Shown in pieces: positions 27,685 through 36,965 of a DNA stretch of 42,000 nucleotides. This DNA comes from Candidatus Binatia bacterium (lineage in GTDB: Bacteria > Desulfobacterota > Binatia > UBA1149 > JAJCZL01): positions 1 through 42,000 of the forward strand of contig JANQEO010000445.1 of the NCBI GenBank assembly GCA_028278325.1, read 5' to 3'. Within the stretch, counting starts at the first letter, position 1, and each line of letters opens with the position of its first letter. The notes beneath the pieces are model-generated. The model had not been told where the DNA came from, ran no database searches, and saw only the letters and a list, made by a program, of their open reading frames with translations. Both the position numbers and the translations under genes were made by a program.

Positions 27685-27757
27685 TCCAAGCCACGCGTCG
27701 GAACCCGGCCTTGGCCCGGGAACAGGGTGGCGGCTCGCCGCCGCGCGCTTCCAGGGC

Positions 27758-29332
27758 TTAGGCCGGCTGTTCCCCGTCCGTAAAGAACTCGAGGCGATCG
27801 TATAGGCCGCGTGCGGTCGCTGGCCCCGGTCTGTCTCCGGCGCTGAACTCTGCCAACCCGAAGGTGAAGCGAGCCGAGCCCCCGCCAGGCAGTTGGCGCC
27901 AGACGGGCACACAGGCGGTCACATGGCCGCTGAAGGATCCTTGCTCTGCCGAGATCTCGATCCCCTCAGGGCAGCCGTCCCTGCCCTCGCGAAAGGTGAC
28001 GGCCTCGGGCCCGTGGACACGGAAGGGCCCGGCCCCGCTCTCGGTGACGAAGACCCGCGAGCGCGGTCCGGCTCCGCCGTTGCGGCGTCCACCGCGATCT
28101 AAGGCGGCAACGCAACTTCCATGGCTATCTACCCCATCGAGGCTAATGCTGTACTTTAAGTTTCCGAAGCCGTCGGAGCGCTCCTCGAAGCGCATGTTCA
28201 GCTCGGCCTCGACCAGGTGCGAGCCCGCAAGCCCGGCTTCGAGATCCTCATAAGCGTCGTGGCTAGGATAGGAGACCATGGCTCCTCGGAAACCGGCCTC
28301 GAGCACCATCTCGTGAGGGCGGACCCGCCAGCTCAGACCGTGGCTCTCGTAAACGCCCGGCTCCCCCGACCAGTCGTCTTCGGCCACGAACAGATTCATC
28401 GAACCATCGGTATTCACCAAGCAGATCCGGCAGGCCATAGAGTCCGGGCCTGTCGCCTCCACGCCGGCAAACAAGCCGCCGGCTCCCTCACCCAACACCG
28501 CTTGCAGGTTGTAACCCTGTTCCGGCGCCGGCCCGTTCTCGCTGCGTGGACGGTTGGCAGTGGTGTCCCACCCGCGGCGGCGCTCGAGCCCGACCGCGGC
28601 CGGCGCATCCGGCAGAGGACGCCCAGCTGCGGCCACGCGAAAGGACTCCACGAGTGCCTCGACCAACACTCCACGACGCGCGCCCTCCCAACGCAACGGA
28701 ATGCCCAGTTCGAGCTGAACCGCGTCTACGCTGTCCATCAGCGCCAGTTGTGACAGACGCGCCACATCGGCGTCAGCGTGTTCATGGTAACGCCCACTGA
28801 AGATCTGCAGTGCGTTGTCCTTACCGCTGCCCGGGTAGCGCAACCCCAGGGCCGCTTCGAGGCCGGCGTTCTTCACGGCCTCGATCATGGGCCTGACGGT
28901 GTCATCGAAGGTTTGCCGCGATACCGTGGGGTAGCGACCGGTGAGCATGACCCCGCGGTTGCGCAACCCCACGCCGACGTCACAGCAGGGAACAACCATG
29001 TTCCAGCCATGGACGAAGACCAGAAGGGGTGCACGGCCTGAGACAACCAGCGCTTCCACTCTTTCTCTCAAGGCTTCGAGCAGCCACCCCTGATCGCGCG
29101 CCAGGTGAGAGATGCGGTTCAGATCGGACTCGTTGCGATCGAGACCGTGATTGATGAAGGCCGGGGCATCCAGGCGCTCGGCCAGCTCCGTGGCGATCTC
29201 GGCGGTGTACAGATCGTTGACGCTGTCACCTCGACGGATCGGGCGCCGGCGGCGGCCACCATGAGGGGCGAGCACGATGATCCCCGACCGCCCCTCGCGG
29301 GTCTCTATCCAGGGCGGCAGCGTAGCGGGCAT
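27758..29332 (-). CDS. Uncharacterised enzyme, possibly N-formylglutamate amidohydrolase-like
   Basis: The ATG at 29332 gives 524 residues and lies 4 bp after the MFS stop; an upstream GTG at 29368 would overlap it. The first 200 residues resemble the amidohydrolase fold of N-formylglutamate deformylases: IIVLAPHGGRRR, DLYTAEIATELA, NHGLDRNESDLNR and LLVFVHGWN. The second half (about 290-510) is beta-rich without known motifs (VYESHGLSWRVRPHEMVLEA). No signal peptide or membrane helix. The fusion of these two halves is not one I recognise. It is the last gene of the efp-led minus-strand run. Confidence 0.7.
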   Translation of the reverse strand: MPATLPPWIETREGRSGIIVLAPHGGRRRRPIRRGDSVNDLYTAEIATELAERLDAPAFINHGLDRNESDLNRISHLARDQGWLLEALRERVEALVVSGRAPLLVFVHGWNMVVPCCDVGVGLRNRGVMLTGRYPTVSRQTFDDTVRPMIEAVKNAGLEAALGLRYPGSGKDNALQIFSGRYHEHADADVARLSQLALMDSVDAVQLELGIPLRWEGARRGVLVEALVESFRVAAAGRPLPDAPAAVGLERRRGWDTTANRPRSENGPAPEQGYNLQAVLGEGAGGLFAGVEATGPDSMACRICLVNTDGSMNLFVAEDDWSGEPGVYESHGLSWRVRPHEMVLEAGFRGAMVSYPSHDAYEDLEAGLAGSHLVEAELNMRFEERSDGFGNLKYSISLDGVDSHGSCVAALDRGGRRNGGAGPRSRVFVTESGAGPFRVHGPEAVTFREGRDGCPEGIEISAEQGSFSGHVTACVPVWRQLPGGGSARFTFGLAEFSAGDRPGPATARGLYDRLEFFTDGEQPA

Positions 29333-29336
29333 GGCG

Positions 29337-30593
29337 TCAATTCTCGGCGTCGCGCCGAGCCCTGACAAGACGGCCGGCCAGCGCCGCCAACACAGATGCC
29401 AGCACCATTCCTATTATGGGTATCTGCATGGCAACGCGGATGCTGCCGGTGAGATCCGAAGCATAGCCGACCACGAAGGGGCCCAGAGCACTTCCGATGC
29501 CGCCGAGGAACAGTATGTTGATCGCGTACGCCACCCCCAGGCGCCGTGAAGGAACTATCTCTATCATCATCGTCTGAAGGCTCGGGAAGAACGCATAGAT
29601 GGCGATAGGTCCTATCAAGCCGCATACGAGCGCAACCGGCAGGGACGGAGAGTGAAGGGTGAAGAAAACGAAAGGCACCGCGACGATGGCCACTAGGGCG
29701 GATACGTCGAGCTCGCCTGCAAGCCTCACCTTGCGTCGTCGATCAGCGAAGGTGCCGCCCAAGACGCTGCCCACAACGCCACCGAGGAGAGCCGCCGCAC
29801 CGAAGAGGTAACCGGCCTGCTCTACCTCGAAGCCACGCTCACGAACGAAGTAGGTCGGTATCCAGGACGCATACCCGATACCGGAAGCGATCATCACCAT
29901 CCCGCAGGCCCAAACTGCCAGCAAGCGGGTGTCGCGTAGCAGGGAACCGATCAACTGAAGCATCGGCGGTTCGCCGTCGGGCGGAGGGTCTCTGCGTTCT
30001 TCCTTGATCATCAACAGCAGAGGAAGCAGCAGCAGCCCGACGCTCCCGTAGAGGAAGAACACGGAACGCCAACCTACCGTCTGCGACATGTATCCGCCCA
30101 GGCCGATCCCGAGCCCGTTGCCGACGGCAGCTGCCGCTCCGAAGATTCCCATGGCACGGCCGCGCGAGACCGCGGGAAAGCGATCGGCGATCAGCGACAT
30201 GGCGCAGGGGTAGAGGCTGGCCTCCCCTATGCCCGTGAAGAACCTGGCGGCGAACAGACTACCGAAGCCCTCGGCGAAGCCGCTGGCGACGGTGGCTGCG
30301 CTCCAGAGGACCAGGCCGCCGGCAATCAGGCGGGTACGAATGGTTCGGTCGGCGGCACGGCCGAAAACGAAGGCGGCGATCGCATAGATCATGGAGAAGG
30401 CCAGGCCGCCGATGATGCCCAGTTGCGTATCGCTCAAGCCGAGTTCGCCCTTGATGGCGGGGAACAGGATGGGGACTACCTGACGGTCCGCCCAGTTCAC
30501 GGCATTGACCGCCGTCAGGACAGCCAACAGGAACCAGGGCGCGGCTCGCCACCCACTCGGGGACTGCGGTTCTGAGTCGGGGCGGCCGTTCAT
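29337..30593 (-). CDS. Major facilitator superfamily transporter
   Basis: A 418-residue, 12-helix inner-membrane carrier. The first helix carries NWADRQVVPIL; the loop 2-3 signature is FGRAADRTIRTRL, and FARFFTGIGEASLYPCAMSLIADRFP follows. These match the anion:cation/spinster-like branch, which moves organic acids and lipids. The second half repeats the loop as GGTFADRRRKVRL. It sits 12 bp after the hydratase gene and 4 bp before the unknown enzyme, so it probably imports or exports a substrate of this operon. Confidence 0.88.
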   Translation of the reverse strand: MNGRPDSEPQSPSGWRAAPWFLLAVLTAVNAVNWADRQVVPILFPAIKGELGLSDTQLGIIGGLAFSMIYAIAAFVFGRAADRTIRTRLIAGGLVLWSAATVASGFAEGFGSLFAARFFTGIGEASLYPCAMSLIADRFPAVSRGRAMGIFGAAAAVGNGLGIGLGGYMSQTVGWRSVFFLYGSVGLLLLPLLLMIKEERRDPPPDGEPPMLQLIGSLLRDTRLLAVWACGMVMIASGIGYASWIPTYFVRERGFEVEQAGYLFGAAALLGGVVGSVLGGTFADRRRKVRLAGELDVSALVAIVAVPFVFFTLHSPSLPVALVCGLIGPIAIYAFFPSLQTMMIEIVPSRRLGVAYAINILFLGGIGSALGPFVVGYASDLTGSIRVAMQIPIIGMVLASVLAALAGRLVRARRDAEN

Positions 30594-30605
30594 GATGGGG
30601 GCCGC

Positions 30606-31391
30606 TTACTTGAAGAACTTGGACTTGTCGGGCTTTTCTCTGGCCCCGAAGGACCTGCCCAGCTCTTCCGATTCCTCGGTGCGGTAATAGTGAGGAGTCA
30701 GAAGATCCAGAGCGACACGAGAGAGGCCGGCAACCCCACCGTGCCGGGCGTGGAAGGAGGCCTTGAGTGCCGCCAAAGCCTGAGGACCACGATCGGAAAG
30801 GATTCCGCAAACCTCGAGGGTCCGGCTGCGCAGCTTGGTCGGCTCCACGACTTCGTTGACCAGGCCCAACGCCAGCGCCTGCTCGGCCGAATACTTCTGG
30901 TTGAGATACCAGATCTCCTTTGCACGTTTGCGGCCGACAGTCTCTTCAAGATACCAAGTGCCGAAACCGGCATCGAAGCTGCCCATCGCCGGTCCGACCT
31001 GGCGGAACACGGCCTTGGAGGAAGCGATCGTCAGGTCGCACACGGCTGCCAGTACGTTGCCTCCGCCAACGGCGAAGCCGTTGACCATGGCGATTACGGG
31101 CTTGGTGAGTTTGTCGATCAGATCGTAGAGATCTACGACCGGGAAGACCTCGCCGTAGTGCAGCCTATCGTCGTCGTGACCGGCATCATGGTCACCGCCG
31201 ATACAAAAGAACTGATCCCCGGCTCCGGTGATCACGACGCTGCGGCAATCGACGTCGCGCCGCGCGGCCTCGAGAGCATCGATCATCTCGCGCACGGTCT
31301 GTACGCGGAAGGCGTTGCCTCTGTCTTCCCGGTTGATAGTGACGAAAACCGCGTCACCGTCACGCTCTACGAGAAGATCTTCGTAAGTCAT
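30606..31391 (-). CDS. Enoyl-CoA hydratase family, BadI/MenB-like
   Basis: The 261-residue crotonase-fold enzyme has FVTINREDRGNAFR, the oxyanion segment FFCIGGDHDAG, MVNGFAVGGGNVLAAVCDLTIAS and a catalytic Asp region GPAMGSFDAGFGTWYLEETVG. GGGNVLA, the Asp in the GSxDxG block and the C-terminal YYRTEESEE segment set it with MenB and BadI (2-ketocyclohexanecarboxyl-CoA hydrolase), not simple hydratases. No other men genes are present, so ring cleavage of an alicyclic CoA thioester is favoured by context. Confidence 0.85.
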   Translation of the reverse strand: MTYEDLLVERDGDAVFVTINREDRGNAFRVQTVREMIDALEAARRDVDCRSVVITGAGDQFFCIGGDHDAGHDDDRLHYGEVFPVVDLYDLIDKLTKPVIAMVNGFAVGGGNVLAAVCDLTIASSKAVFRQVGPAMGSFDAGFGTWYLEETVGRKRAKEIWYLNQKYSAEQALALGLVNEVVEPTKLRSRTLEVCGILSDRGPQALAALKASFHARHGGVAGLSRVALDLLTPHYYRTEESEELGRSFGAREKPDKSKFFK

Positions 31392-31402
31392 GGTTGCCCG
31401 GC

Positions 31403-32170
31403 CTAGCGCGGCGGCATCCTCAAGGCACCGTCGAGGCGTATGGTCTCACCGTTGAGATAAGGGTTTCGGATGATGTCACAGGCCAACTGCGCGAACTCCT
31501 CGGGACGGCCCAAACGCTGCGGGAAAGGAATCCCTGCTGCAAGCGCCTGGCGGGCCTCATCGGGCAGAAGCGCCAACATGGGGGTATCGAAAGTCCCCGG
31601 CGCGATGGTGCAACAGCGAATGCCGTCCCGAGACAAATCGCGGGCGATCGGCAGGGTCATGCCCACTACGCCTCCTTTGGAGGCGCTGTATGCGGCCTGG
31701 CCGATCTGGCCATCGAAGGCGGCCGCCGACGCCGTGTTGACGATGACGCCACGCTCTCCGTCTTCGTTCGGATCGTTTTCGAGCATCTTGGTAGCCGCCA
31801 GGCGCAGCACGTTGAAAGTCCCGACGAGGTTGATCTCGACTGTCATCTTGAAGTGCTTGAGCGGCATCGGACCGTTCTTCCCGGTCGTCTTCATGGCGGT
31901 GCCCACGCCCGCACAGTTGATGCAGCCGGTCACCTTGCCGAAGGCTTCCATGGTAGAGGCGATGGCGCCCTCGACTTCTTCTTCGCTGGTTACGTCGGAG
32001 GGTGCGAACAGGGCAGCTTCGCCCAACTCCGATGCGCGCGCCTCGCCCTCGGAGGCGGGACGATCCATGAGTGAAACCTTGCCGCCTCCGGCGACAATCG
32101 CCTTTGCGGTTGCCAAGCCGAGCCCGGAGGCCCCGCCGGTGACCAGCACGACCGAGTCCTCGAGTTTCAT
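31403..32170 (-). CDS. Short-chain dehydrogenase, 3-hydroxyacyl-CoA dehydrogenase type 2-like
   Basis: A 255-residue SDR. The NAD site is VTGGASGLGLATAKA; CINCAGVG is the NAG equivalent, the catalytic Ser is in VIVNTASAAAF and YSASK holds Tyr and Lys. It ends LNGETIRLDGALRMPPR. The closest family pattern is HSD17B10/FabG-like 3-hydroxyacyl-CoA dehydrogenase, which oxidises 3-hydroxyacyl-CoA in beta-oxidation. Its ATG shares one base with the efp stop and it precedes the BadI-like gene by 11 bp. Confidence 0.9.
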   Translation of the reverse strand: MKLEDSVVLVTGGASGLGLATAKAIVAGGGKVSLMDRPASEGEARASELGEAALFAPSDVTSEEEVEGAIASTMEAFGKVTGCINCAGVGTAMKTTGKNGPMPLKHFKMTVEINLVGTFNVLRLAATKMLENDPNEDGERGVIVNTASAAAFDGQIGQAAYSASKGGVVGMTLPIARDLSRDGIRCCTIAPGTFDTPMLALLPDEARQALAAGIPFPQRLGRPEEFAQLACDIIRNPYLNGETIRLDGALRMPPR

Positions 32171-32757
32171 CAGCGGGCTCTTTCCAGGTAACGGCCCTCG
32201 GCAGGATCGACTCGGACCTTCTCTCCGGTCTCGACGAACTGGGGTACTTTGATCACCACCCCGTTGGTGAGAGTCGCCGGCTTGGGCGACCCGGTTGCGG
32301 TTGCGCCCTTGAGACCGGGAGCGGTCTCCTGAATCTCGGCCTCGACGACCTTGGGCAACTCTATTCCGGTGGGCTCATCGGCTATGTACTGCACATTCAC
32401 CGAAAGGTTCTCTTCGAGCCAGGGAGCTTCGTTCTCGATCAGCGTTTCGGGCAACGTAATCTGTTCGTAGTTTTCGCTGTCCATGAACACGTAGCCATCG
32501 CCGTCTTTGTACAGGTATTCCATGGTCTTGCCGGTCACCTGAACTCGCTCGATCTGTTCAGTCGACATGAACCGCGTTTCGGTCTGTATACCGCTGCGAA
32601 CGCCCCTCAGCTTGGCCTGCACTACGGCGTTTCCTTTGCCCGGTGTTCGGTGCATAAACTCCAGCACTCGGTGCGGCTCGTCCTTGAACATCACGACCAT
32701 GCCCGGGCGAAGATTGGTAGCTTGAACTCTCTCCATCAGTTGCTCCGTAGCGGCCAC
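32170..32757 (-). CDS. efp: Translation elongation factor P
   Basis: Three beta-barrel domains in 195 residues (188 if the ATG at 32736 is used). Domain I carries ATNLRPGMVVMFKDEPHRVLEF and the tip loop HRTPGKGNAVVQAKLR, with a Lys at the modification position. The C-terminus ends KVRVDPAEGRYLERAR, the EF-P signature. EF-P rescues ribosomes stalled at polyproline. No epmA or epmB lies nearby. Its stop overlaps the SDR start by one base, making it the first gene of a catabolic-looking operon. Confidence 0.95.
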   Translation of the reverse strand: MAATEQLMERVQATNLRPGMVVMFKDEPHRVLEFMHRTPGKGNAVVQAKLRGVRSGIQTETRFMSTEQIERVQVTGKTMEYLYKDGDGYVFMDSENYEQITLPETLIENEAPWLEENLSVNVQYIADEPTGIELPKVVEAEIQETAPGLKGATATGSPKPATLTNGVVIKVPQFVETGEKVRVDPAEGRYLERAR

Positions 32758-32857
32758 GAGTGGGCCGCTGTTGCGAGTTAGCCCGTGACCCTACGCGGGA
32801 CCAGACCCGTTGGCAACCACACTGACTAAGGCCCCGTAGACGACCCGGATACGACTC

Positions 32858-35197
32858 TTGCCCTATTTACGCTTCGTTGTCCGTCACCCCTGGCTCGTCA
32901 TCATCGCGTGCCTGGGTGTCACGTTGCTCAGTGCCAGCACGCTGCCGCTTCTCTCTTTCGAGGCTCAGATCGAAACCTGGTTTGTGCAGAGCGATCCGGC
33001 TCTGGCAGCCTACGACCACTTTCGCGAAGAGTTTCAGAACGACGAGTACGTGTTCGTTGCCTACGATGCCGACGATAACATCCTGACCGATGACATGCTG
33101 GCTCTCAGCGACAGGGTCAGCGCGAAGTTCGAGCAGATCGAGGGCGTCCTAAAGGTCACGAGCATAACGACCTCCGAAGAAATCCGCGCCGAACAGGATC
33201 TGATCCGCGTCGCCGATCTTGTCGGCCCCGACATGGACGACCAGGAGAAGAGCCGTATCCTCGAACTGATCACTCGAGACCGCCTCTACAAAGGCTCACT
33301 CTCCTCGATGGACGGCAAGACCGGCGGAGTACTCATCAAGACGTCCAAAGAGTCCGGCACGGATATCGGGTCCCGGTCAGCCGTCGTGCGTGGGGTCGAT
33401 GAGGTCATGGCCGCAGAAGAAGTCCCCTACCAAGTGACTGGAAGTTTCCCCTTCGACATAGCCTTGTTCGGTGCGCTGATCAGGGATCAGAAGGTGCTCC
33501 TTCCGATCATGCTGTGCGTGTTCGTCGTCGTATTGGGCGCCATGTTCCGTAGCTGGATCGGGATTCTGGTGCCGAGCATGACCGTCGTCGCAGCACTGGT
33601 CTGGACCTTCGGAGCGCTGGCACTGACGGCGCGCGAGGTCACCGTCGTCACCGGCCTGCTGCCGATAGTTCTCCTCGCCATCGGCATAGCCGATTCAGTA
33701 CATCTGATAGCCGAGTACAACGAAGAATTGAGCCTCGGCGTCGCCAAGAAGGAAGCGGTGGTCAATGCGTCCCGTACCGTCTTCATACCTTGTTTGTTCA
33801 CCAGCCTGACTACGTCTCTGGGGTTCCTCGGCCTTCTCGTGATCCAAGTGGCCCCGCTGAGGGAATTCGGTGTCTTCGCCGCACTGGGCTCCTCATTGGC
33901 GTTTCTCGCCACATTCAGCCTGGTACCGGCCCTGCTGACGGTATCGCCGAGGCCGACACGCGTCCGACTTGCGGCTGCAAAGGCCCACGTGGGCTCGCCG
34001 GCTCTGGCGTCCCTGTTTCGACTCGTCTCCATGACCAGTGTTCCGGTACTGGCGCTGAGTACCACGATGTTGCTGGTCGGCCTGGCTGGGCTGCCACGCG
34101 TCTTCACATCCGTGAACTTCTACGAGTACCTCAAGACCGGCAATCCCGTCATCGAAGCCACCGACTACATCGAGGAGCGCATCGGCGGCACCGCCATGCT
34201 CGAGATACTCGTCACGCCAAAAGGCGGCGGGGCCGACGATGAGCGGATCAAGCAGATCGAGGCGCTCAGAGGCCTGGAGGCTCTTCAAGCCCACCTCGAG
34301 GCGAACGAATACGTCGAGCACACCGTCTCGGTCGTCGACTTCGTAAAGACCATGAACAGAACCATGTCGGGAGGAGACGAGGCAAACTTCCTTCTGCCCG
34401 ACACACGAGAGGCGGCAGCCCAGCTGCTGCTCATGTACGAACTCGATGCCCCCGACGGAGACCTCTACGATTTCGTCTCCTTCGACTTCTCCACGGCGCG
34501 CATGATGGCGCGTATCAGCATGAAGGACGGCGACCACTACAGACCGATCATGGACACCGCGAAGGAGTTCGGAGCCGGCCTCGACAGCATAAGCGTGGAG
34601 CCTACAGGAGCCCTGGCCCTGATCACGAAGATGGAGCTTTACCTGCTCCAGGGAATGCTGCGTGGATTCCTGGCCGCGCTTACCGCCGTGTCGATAGTCA
34701 TGCTCATACTGCTGCGCACACCCCGCCACGGCCTTCTGGCACTGATACCGGCCGTACTGCCCGTCGTGACGGTGGTCGGTATCGTCGGCTGGCTGCGCTA
34801 TCCGATTACTTCCATGCCGGCGATGATGGCCAACGTGTCCTTGGGCATCGCCGTCGACAACGCCATTCACATCCTCACCCGCTATCGCCGCTTCAGGACC
34901 GAAGGCCTCACTCCCAGTGACGCCATCGGAAAGAGCGTCACGGTCGTGGGCCGCCCGGTTCTCTATACGACGGTAGTGCTCTGCCTGGGTTTCGCCGTGC
35001 TCATCTTTTCCGAAATGCTGCCCGGCAAAAGCTTCGGGATACTGAGCATGGCCACCCTCAGTTTGTCGTTGGGGGCGTCACTGACCACCCTGCCCGCCAT
35101 GGTGTTGTTCGTGGATCGAAGATTCGGGAGCGGGCGCGCAAGTGACGCGGCGGCCGGTCAAGTCACGGACGACCGGTCCGTGACCGCGGCCGATTGA
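32858..35197 (+). CDS. RND-superfamily exporter (MMPL-like)
   Basis: This 779-residue protein starts with TTG and immediately enters a membrane helix (HPWLVIIACLGVTLL). Each half has a large extracytoplasmic domain (about 35-200 and 410-590) followed by five or more helices. The first bundle contains VTGLLPIVLLAIGIADSVHLI with the conserved proton-relay-type GxADSxH pattern. The second contains NVSLGIAVDNAIHILTRYRR. This is the 'predicted exporter of the RND superfamily' (COG1033) class that moves lipids or hydrophobic compounds. No adaptor gene adjoins. It stands alone, divergent from efp. Confidence 0.9.
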   Translation: MPYLRFVVRHPWLVIIACLGVTLLSASTLPLLSFEAQIETWFVQSDPALAAYDHFREEFQNDEYVFVAYDADDNILTDDMLALSDRVSAKFEQIEGVLKVTSITTSEEIRAEQDLIRVADLVGPDMDDQEKSRILELITRDRLYKGSLSSMDGKTGGVLIKTSKESGTDIGSRSAVVRGVDEVMAAEEVPYQVTGSFPFDIALFGALIRDQKVLLPIMLCVFVVVLGAMFRSWIGILVPSMTVVAALVWTFGALALTAREVTVVTGLLPIVLLAIGIADSVHLIAEYNEELSLGVAKKEAVVNASRTVFIPCLFTSLTTSLGFLGLLVIQVAPLREFGVFAALGSSLAFLATFSLVPALLTVSPRPTRVRLAAAKAHVGSPALASLFRLVSMTSVPVLALSTTMLLVGLAGLPRVFTSVNFYEYLKTGNPVIEATDYIEERIGGTAMLEILVTPKGGGADDERIKQIEALRGLEALQAHLEANEYVEHTVSVVDFVKTMNRTMSGGDEANFLLPDTREAAAQLLLMYELDAPDGDLYDFVSFDFSTARMMARISMKDGDHYRPIMDTAKEFGAGLDSISVEPTGALALITKMELYLLQGMLRGFLAALTAVSIVMLILLRTPRHGLLALIPAVLPVVTVVGIVGWLRYPITSMPAMMANVSLGIAVDNAIHILTRYRRFRTEGLTPSDAIGKSVTVVGRPVLYTTVVLCLGFAVLIFSEMLPGKSFGILSMATLSLSLGASLTTLPAMVLFVDRRFGSGRASDAAAGQVTDDRSVTAAD

Positions 35198-35203
35198 TCG
35201 CCG

Positions 35204-35911
35204 CTAGTCGTCGAGGGAATAGGACAGGCCTACCGACGTCGTCAGGAACTCCATGAACGGCCCCAAGGCAACGAACGTCTTGTCGACCTCGTCGATGAAC
35301 TTCGGAGTTGTCGCCAGCTTCGGGTCCGCTTGATAGATCCCGAAAAACCCCTTGCGCTTGAGATCATCGACCAAGGGATGGTCCTTGTCGAAGCCGGCCG
35401 GAGGCCGCTTCAAGGAGTCGCCACGTATTGCCCCGAAGCGGTTTTTGAACGTTCGCGAGCGCGTGATCTTCTTCCATTCATCGTCATCGTCGACAATCGC
35501 CTGGCGTATCTCGGTGAGAACCGGGTTAGGAGGCCGCCATATGCCTCCGCCGAAGAAGACCTCGTCCGGAGCGATGTGAACGTAGAAGCCGGGCGCGTGA
35601 GCGTCCTTGCCGGCCATGTGACGAAAGTGGCAGGCTGCGTGCTCCTTATAAGGACGTTTGTCCGAGGAGAACCGGACATCGCGATAGATCCGGAACATCG
35701 AACCCCCGTGAGGACGCGCATCGGCGACGAAGCAGTCCGATACCACCGCCAGCCGGGAGTCCATGGCCTCGATGAAGCTGCACATGGGAGCCAGCACGCT
35801 GGCTTTGTAGCGATCTTTGTTCGCGTTGAACCAATCCCGCTCGTTGTTCTTGGCGAGTTCCTTGAAGAACTTGAAGAAGTCCTTCGGAAATCCGGGGAAC
35901 TTCGACTTCAT
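35204..35911 (-). CDS. DUF2461 family protein
   Basis: A 235-residue cytoplasmic protein with the DUF2461 (TIGR02453) pattern: FPKDFFKFFKELAKNNERDWFNANKDRY at the N-terminus (in two conserved halves), MFRIYRDVRFSSDKRPYKEH, and GFYVHIAPDEVFFGGGIWRP. The biochemical function is unknown. Its start overlaps the stop of the acyl-CoA dehydrogenase gene by 4 bp, so it is the last gene of that operon. Confidence 0.9.
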   Translation of the reverse strand: MKSKFPGFPKDFFKFFKELAKNNERDWFNANKDRYKASVLAPMCSFIEAMDSRLAVVSDCFVADARPHGGSMFRIYRDVRFSSDKRPYKEHAACHFRHMAGKDAHAPGFYVHIAPDEVFFGGGIWRPPNPVLTEIRQAIVDDDDEWKKITRSRTFKNRFGAIRGDSLKRPPAGFDKDHPLVDDLKRKGFFGIYQADPKLATTPKFIDEVDKTFVALGPFMEFLTTSVGLSYSLDD

Positions 35912-36960
35912 ACCGAAGGCAGAGCGTCGAGGGCGCGCTCGAGCATGGCATCCTGAGGCCCGTAATGCTGCTCGAGCGTCATCGCGAGCTTGAGCGAACG
36001 GTGCAGGTTGTACTCCCAGGTGAAACCGTTGCCGCCGTGAATTTGAACGGCGTCGCGGGTGATTCGATTCGCGGACTCGACCGCATAGTGCTTGGCGGCC
36101 GCGGCCAGCAATACGGCGTCATCAGTCGCTTGTGACAGCGCCCACGCTGCTCGCAGCACGGTGGCCCGGCTAGACTCGGTCCGCAGCAACATGTCGGCCA
36201 TGCGGTGCTGCAGAACCTGGTAGGTGCCTATCGGTTTTCCGAAGGTAGTGCGCCCCTTGGAGTACTCTACCGCCGCCTGCATCGTGCTTTCGCATATACC
36301 CAGAGCAAGAGCGCCGGCACCGATCTGGGCCAGCTCCGCGATACCATCGACCAGCTTGTGATCGGCCACGGCAGTGGCAGGACAGTCGAAAGTGACCTCG
36401 CCGAAACGGCGAGATTCATCGACGGTTCGCATCGGCTCGACATCCACGGGCCCTTCGGTGAGAACCAGGCCCTGACGGGTGATCACCAACATGCAATCGG
36501 CTGCAGCCGCAAAAGGTACGAAGTACTTCCTGCCTTGCAGGGTGCCTGCCGTGAACCGCGTGTCACCCGGACTGCCCGGCCATACGCTGTCGGCAGTTGC
36601 GAGAACGACGATGGCCTCACCGGTGGCGACCTTGGAAAGTAACTCATCCTGGCCGCCGGCATCGGCGAGCACCTGCGACGCAAGAACGACGTCGAGATAG
36701 GGCCCGGGGAAGCAGACCTTGCCCATCTCCGCGCACACGATGGCGAGCTCGACAGGGCCGAGGCCTTGGCCGCCCACGGATTCCGGCAGCAGCAATCCCG
36801 TGTAGCCGAGCTCGGCGAGCTTCTTCCAATGAGCCGCTGAAAAACCGTGCTCATCGGTTTCGCTGATCTGCCTCGACACCTCGATGGGCGACTCGGCGGC
36901 GAGGAATTCCGCCGTAGCGCCTTGGAGAAGCTTCTGGTCTTCGGAAAGTTCGAAACGCAT
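35908..36960 (-). CDS. Acyl-CoA dehydrogenase, small-subunit type
   Basis: The ATG at 36960 gives 350 residues (MRFELSEDQK); a longer frame to 37074 overlaps the upstream gene. It keeps an ACAD N-terminal helix domain (GYTGLLLPESVGGQGLGPVEL), a reduced middle domain and a C-terminal bundle with RITRDAVQIHGGNGFTWEYNLHR. The usual catalytic Glu block (YEGT) is absent from its end. Size and lack of a catalytic base fit the small partner of an alpha2beta2 dehydrogenase with the adjacent gene (5 bp apart), as known for actinobacterial steroid side-chain enzymes. Confidence 0.88.
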   Translation of the reverse strand: MRFELSEDQKLLQGATAEFLAAESPIEVSRQISETDEHGFSAAHWKKLAELGYTGLLLPESVGGQGLGPVELAIVCAEMGKVCFPGPYLDVVLASQVLADAGGQDELLSKVATGEAIVVLATADSVWPGSPGDTRFTAGTLQGRKYFVPFAAAADCMLVITRQGLVLTEGPVDVEPMRTVDESRRFGEVTFDCPATAVADHKLVDGIAELAQIGAGALALGICESTMQAAVEYSKGRTTFGKPIGTYQVLQHRMADMLLRTESSRATVLRAAWALSQATDDAVLLAAAAKHYAVESANRITRDAVQIHGGNGFTWEYNLHRSLKLAMTLEQHYGPQDAMLERALDALPSV

Positions 36961-36965
36961 ACCGT

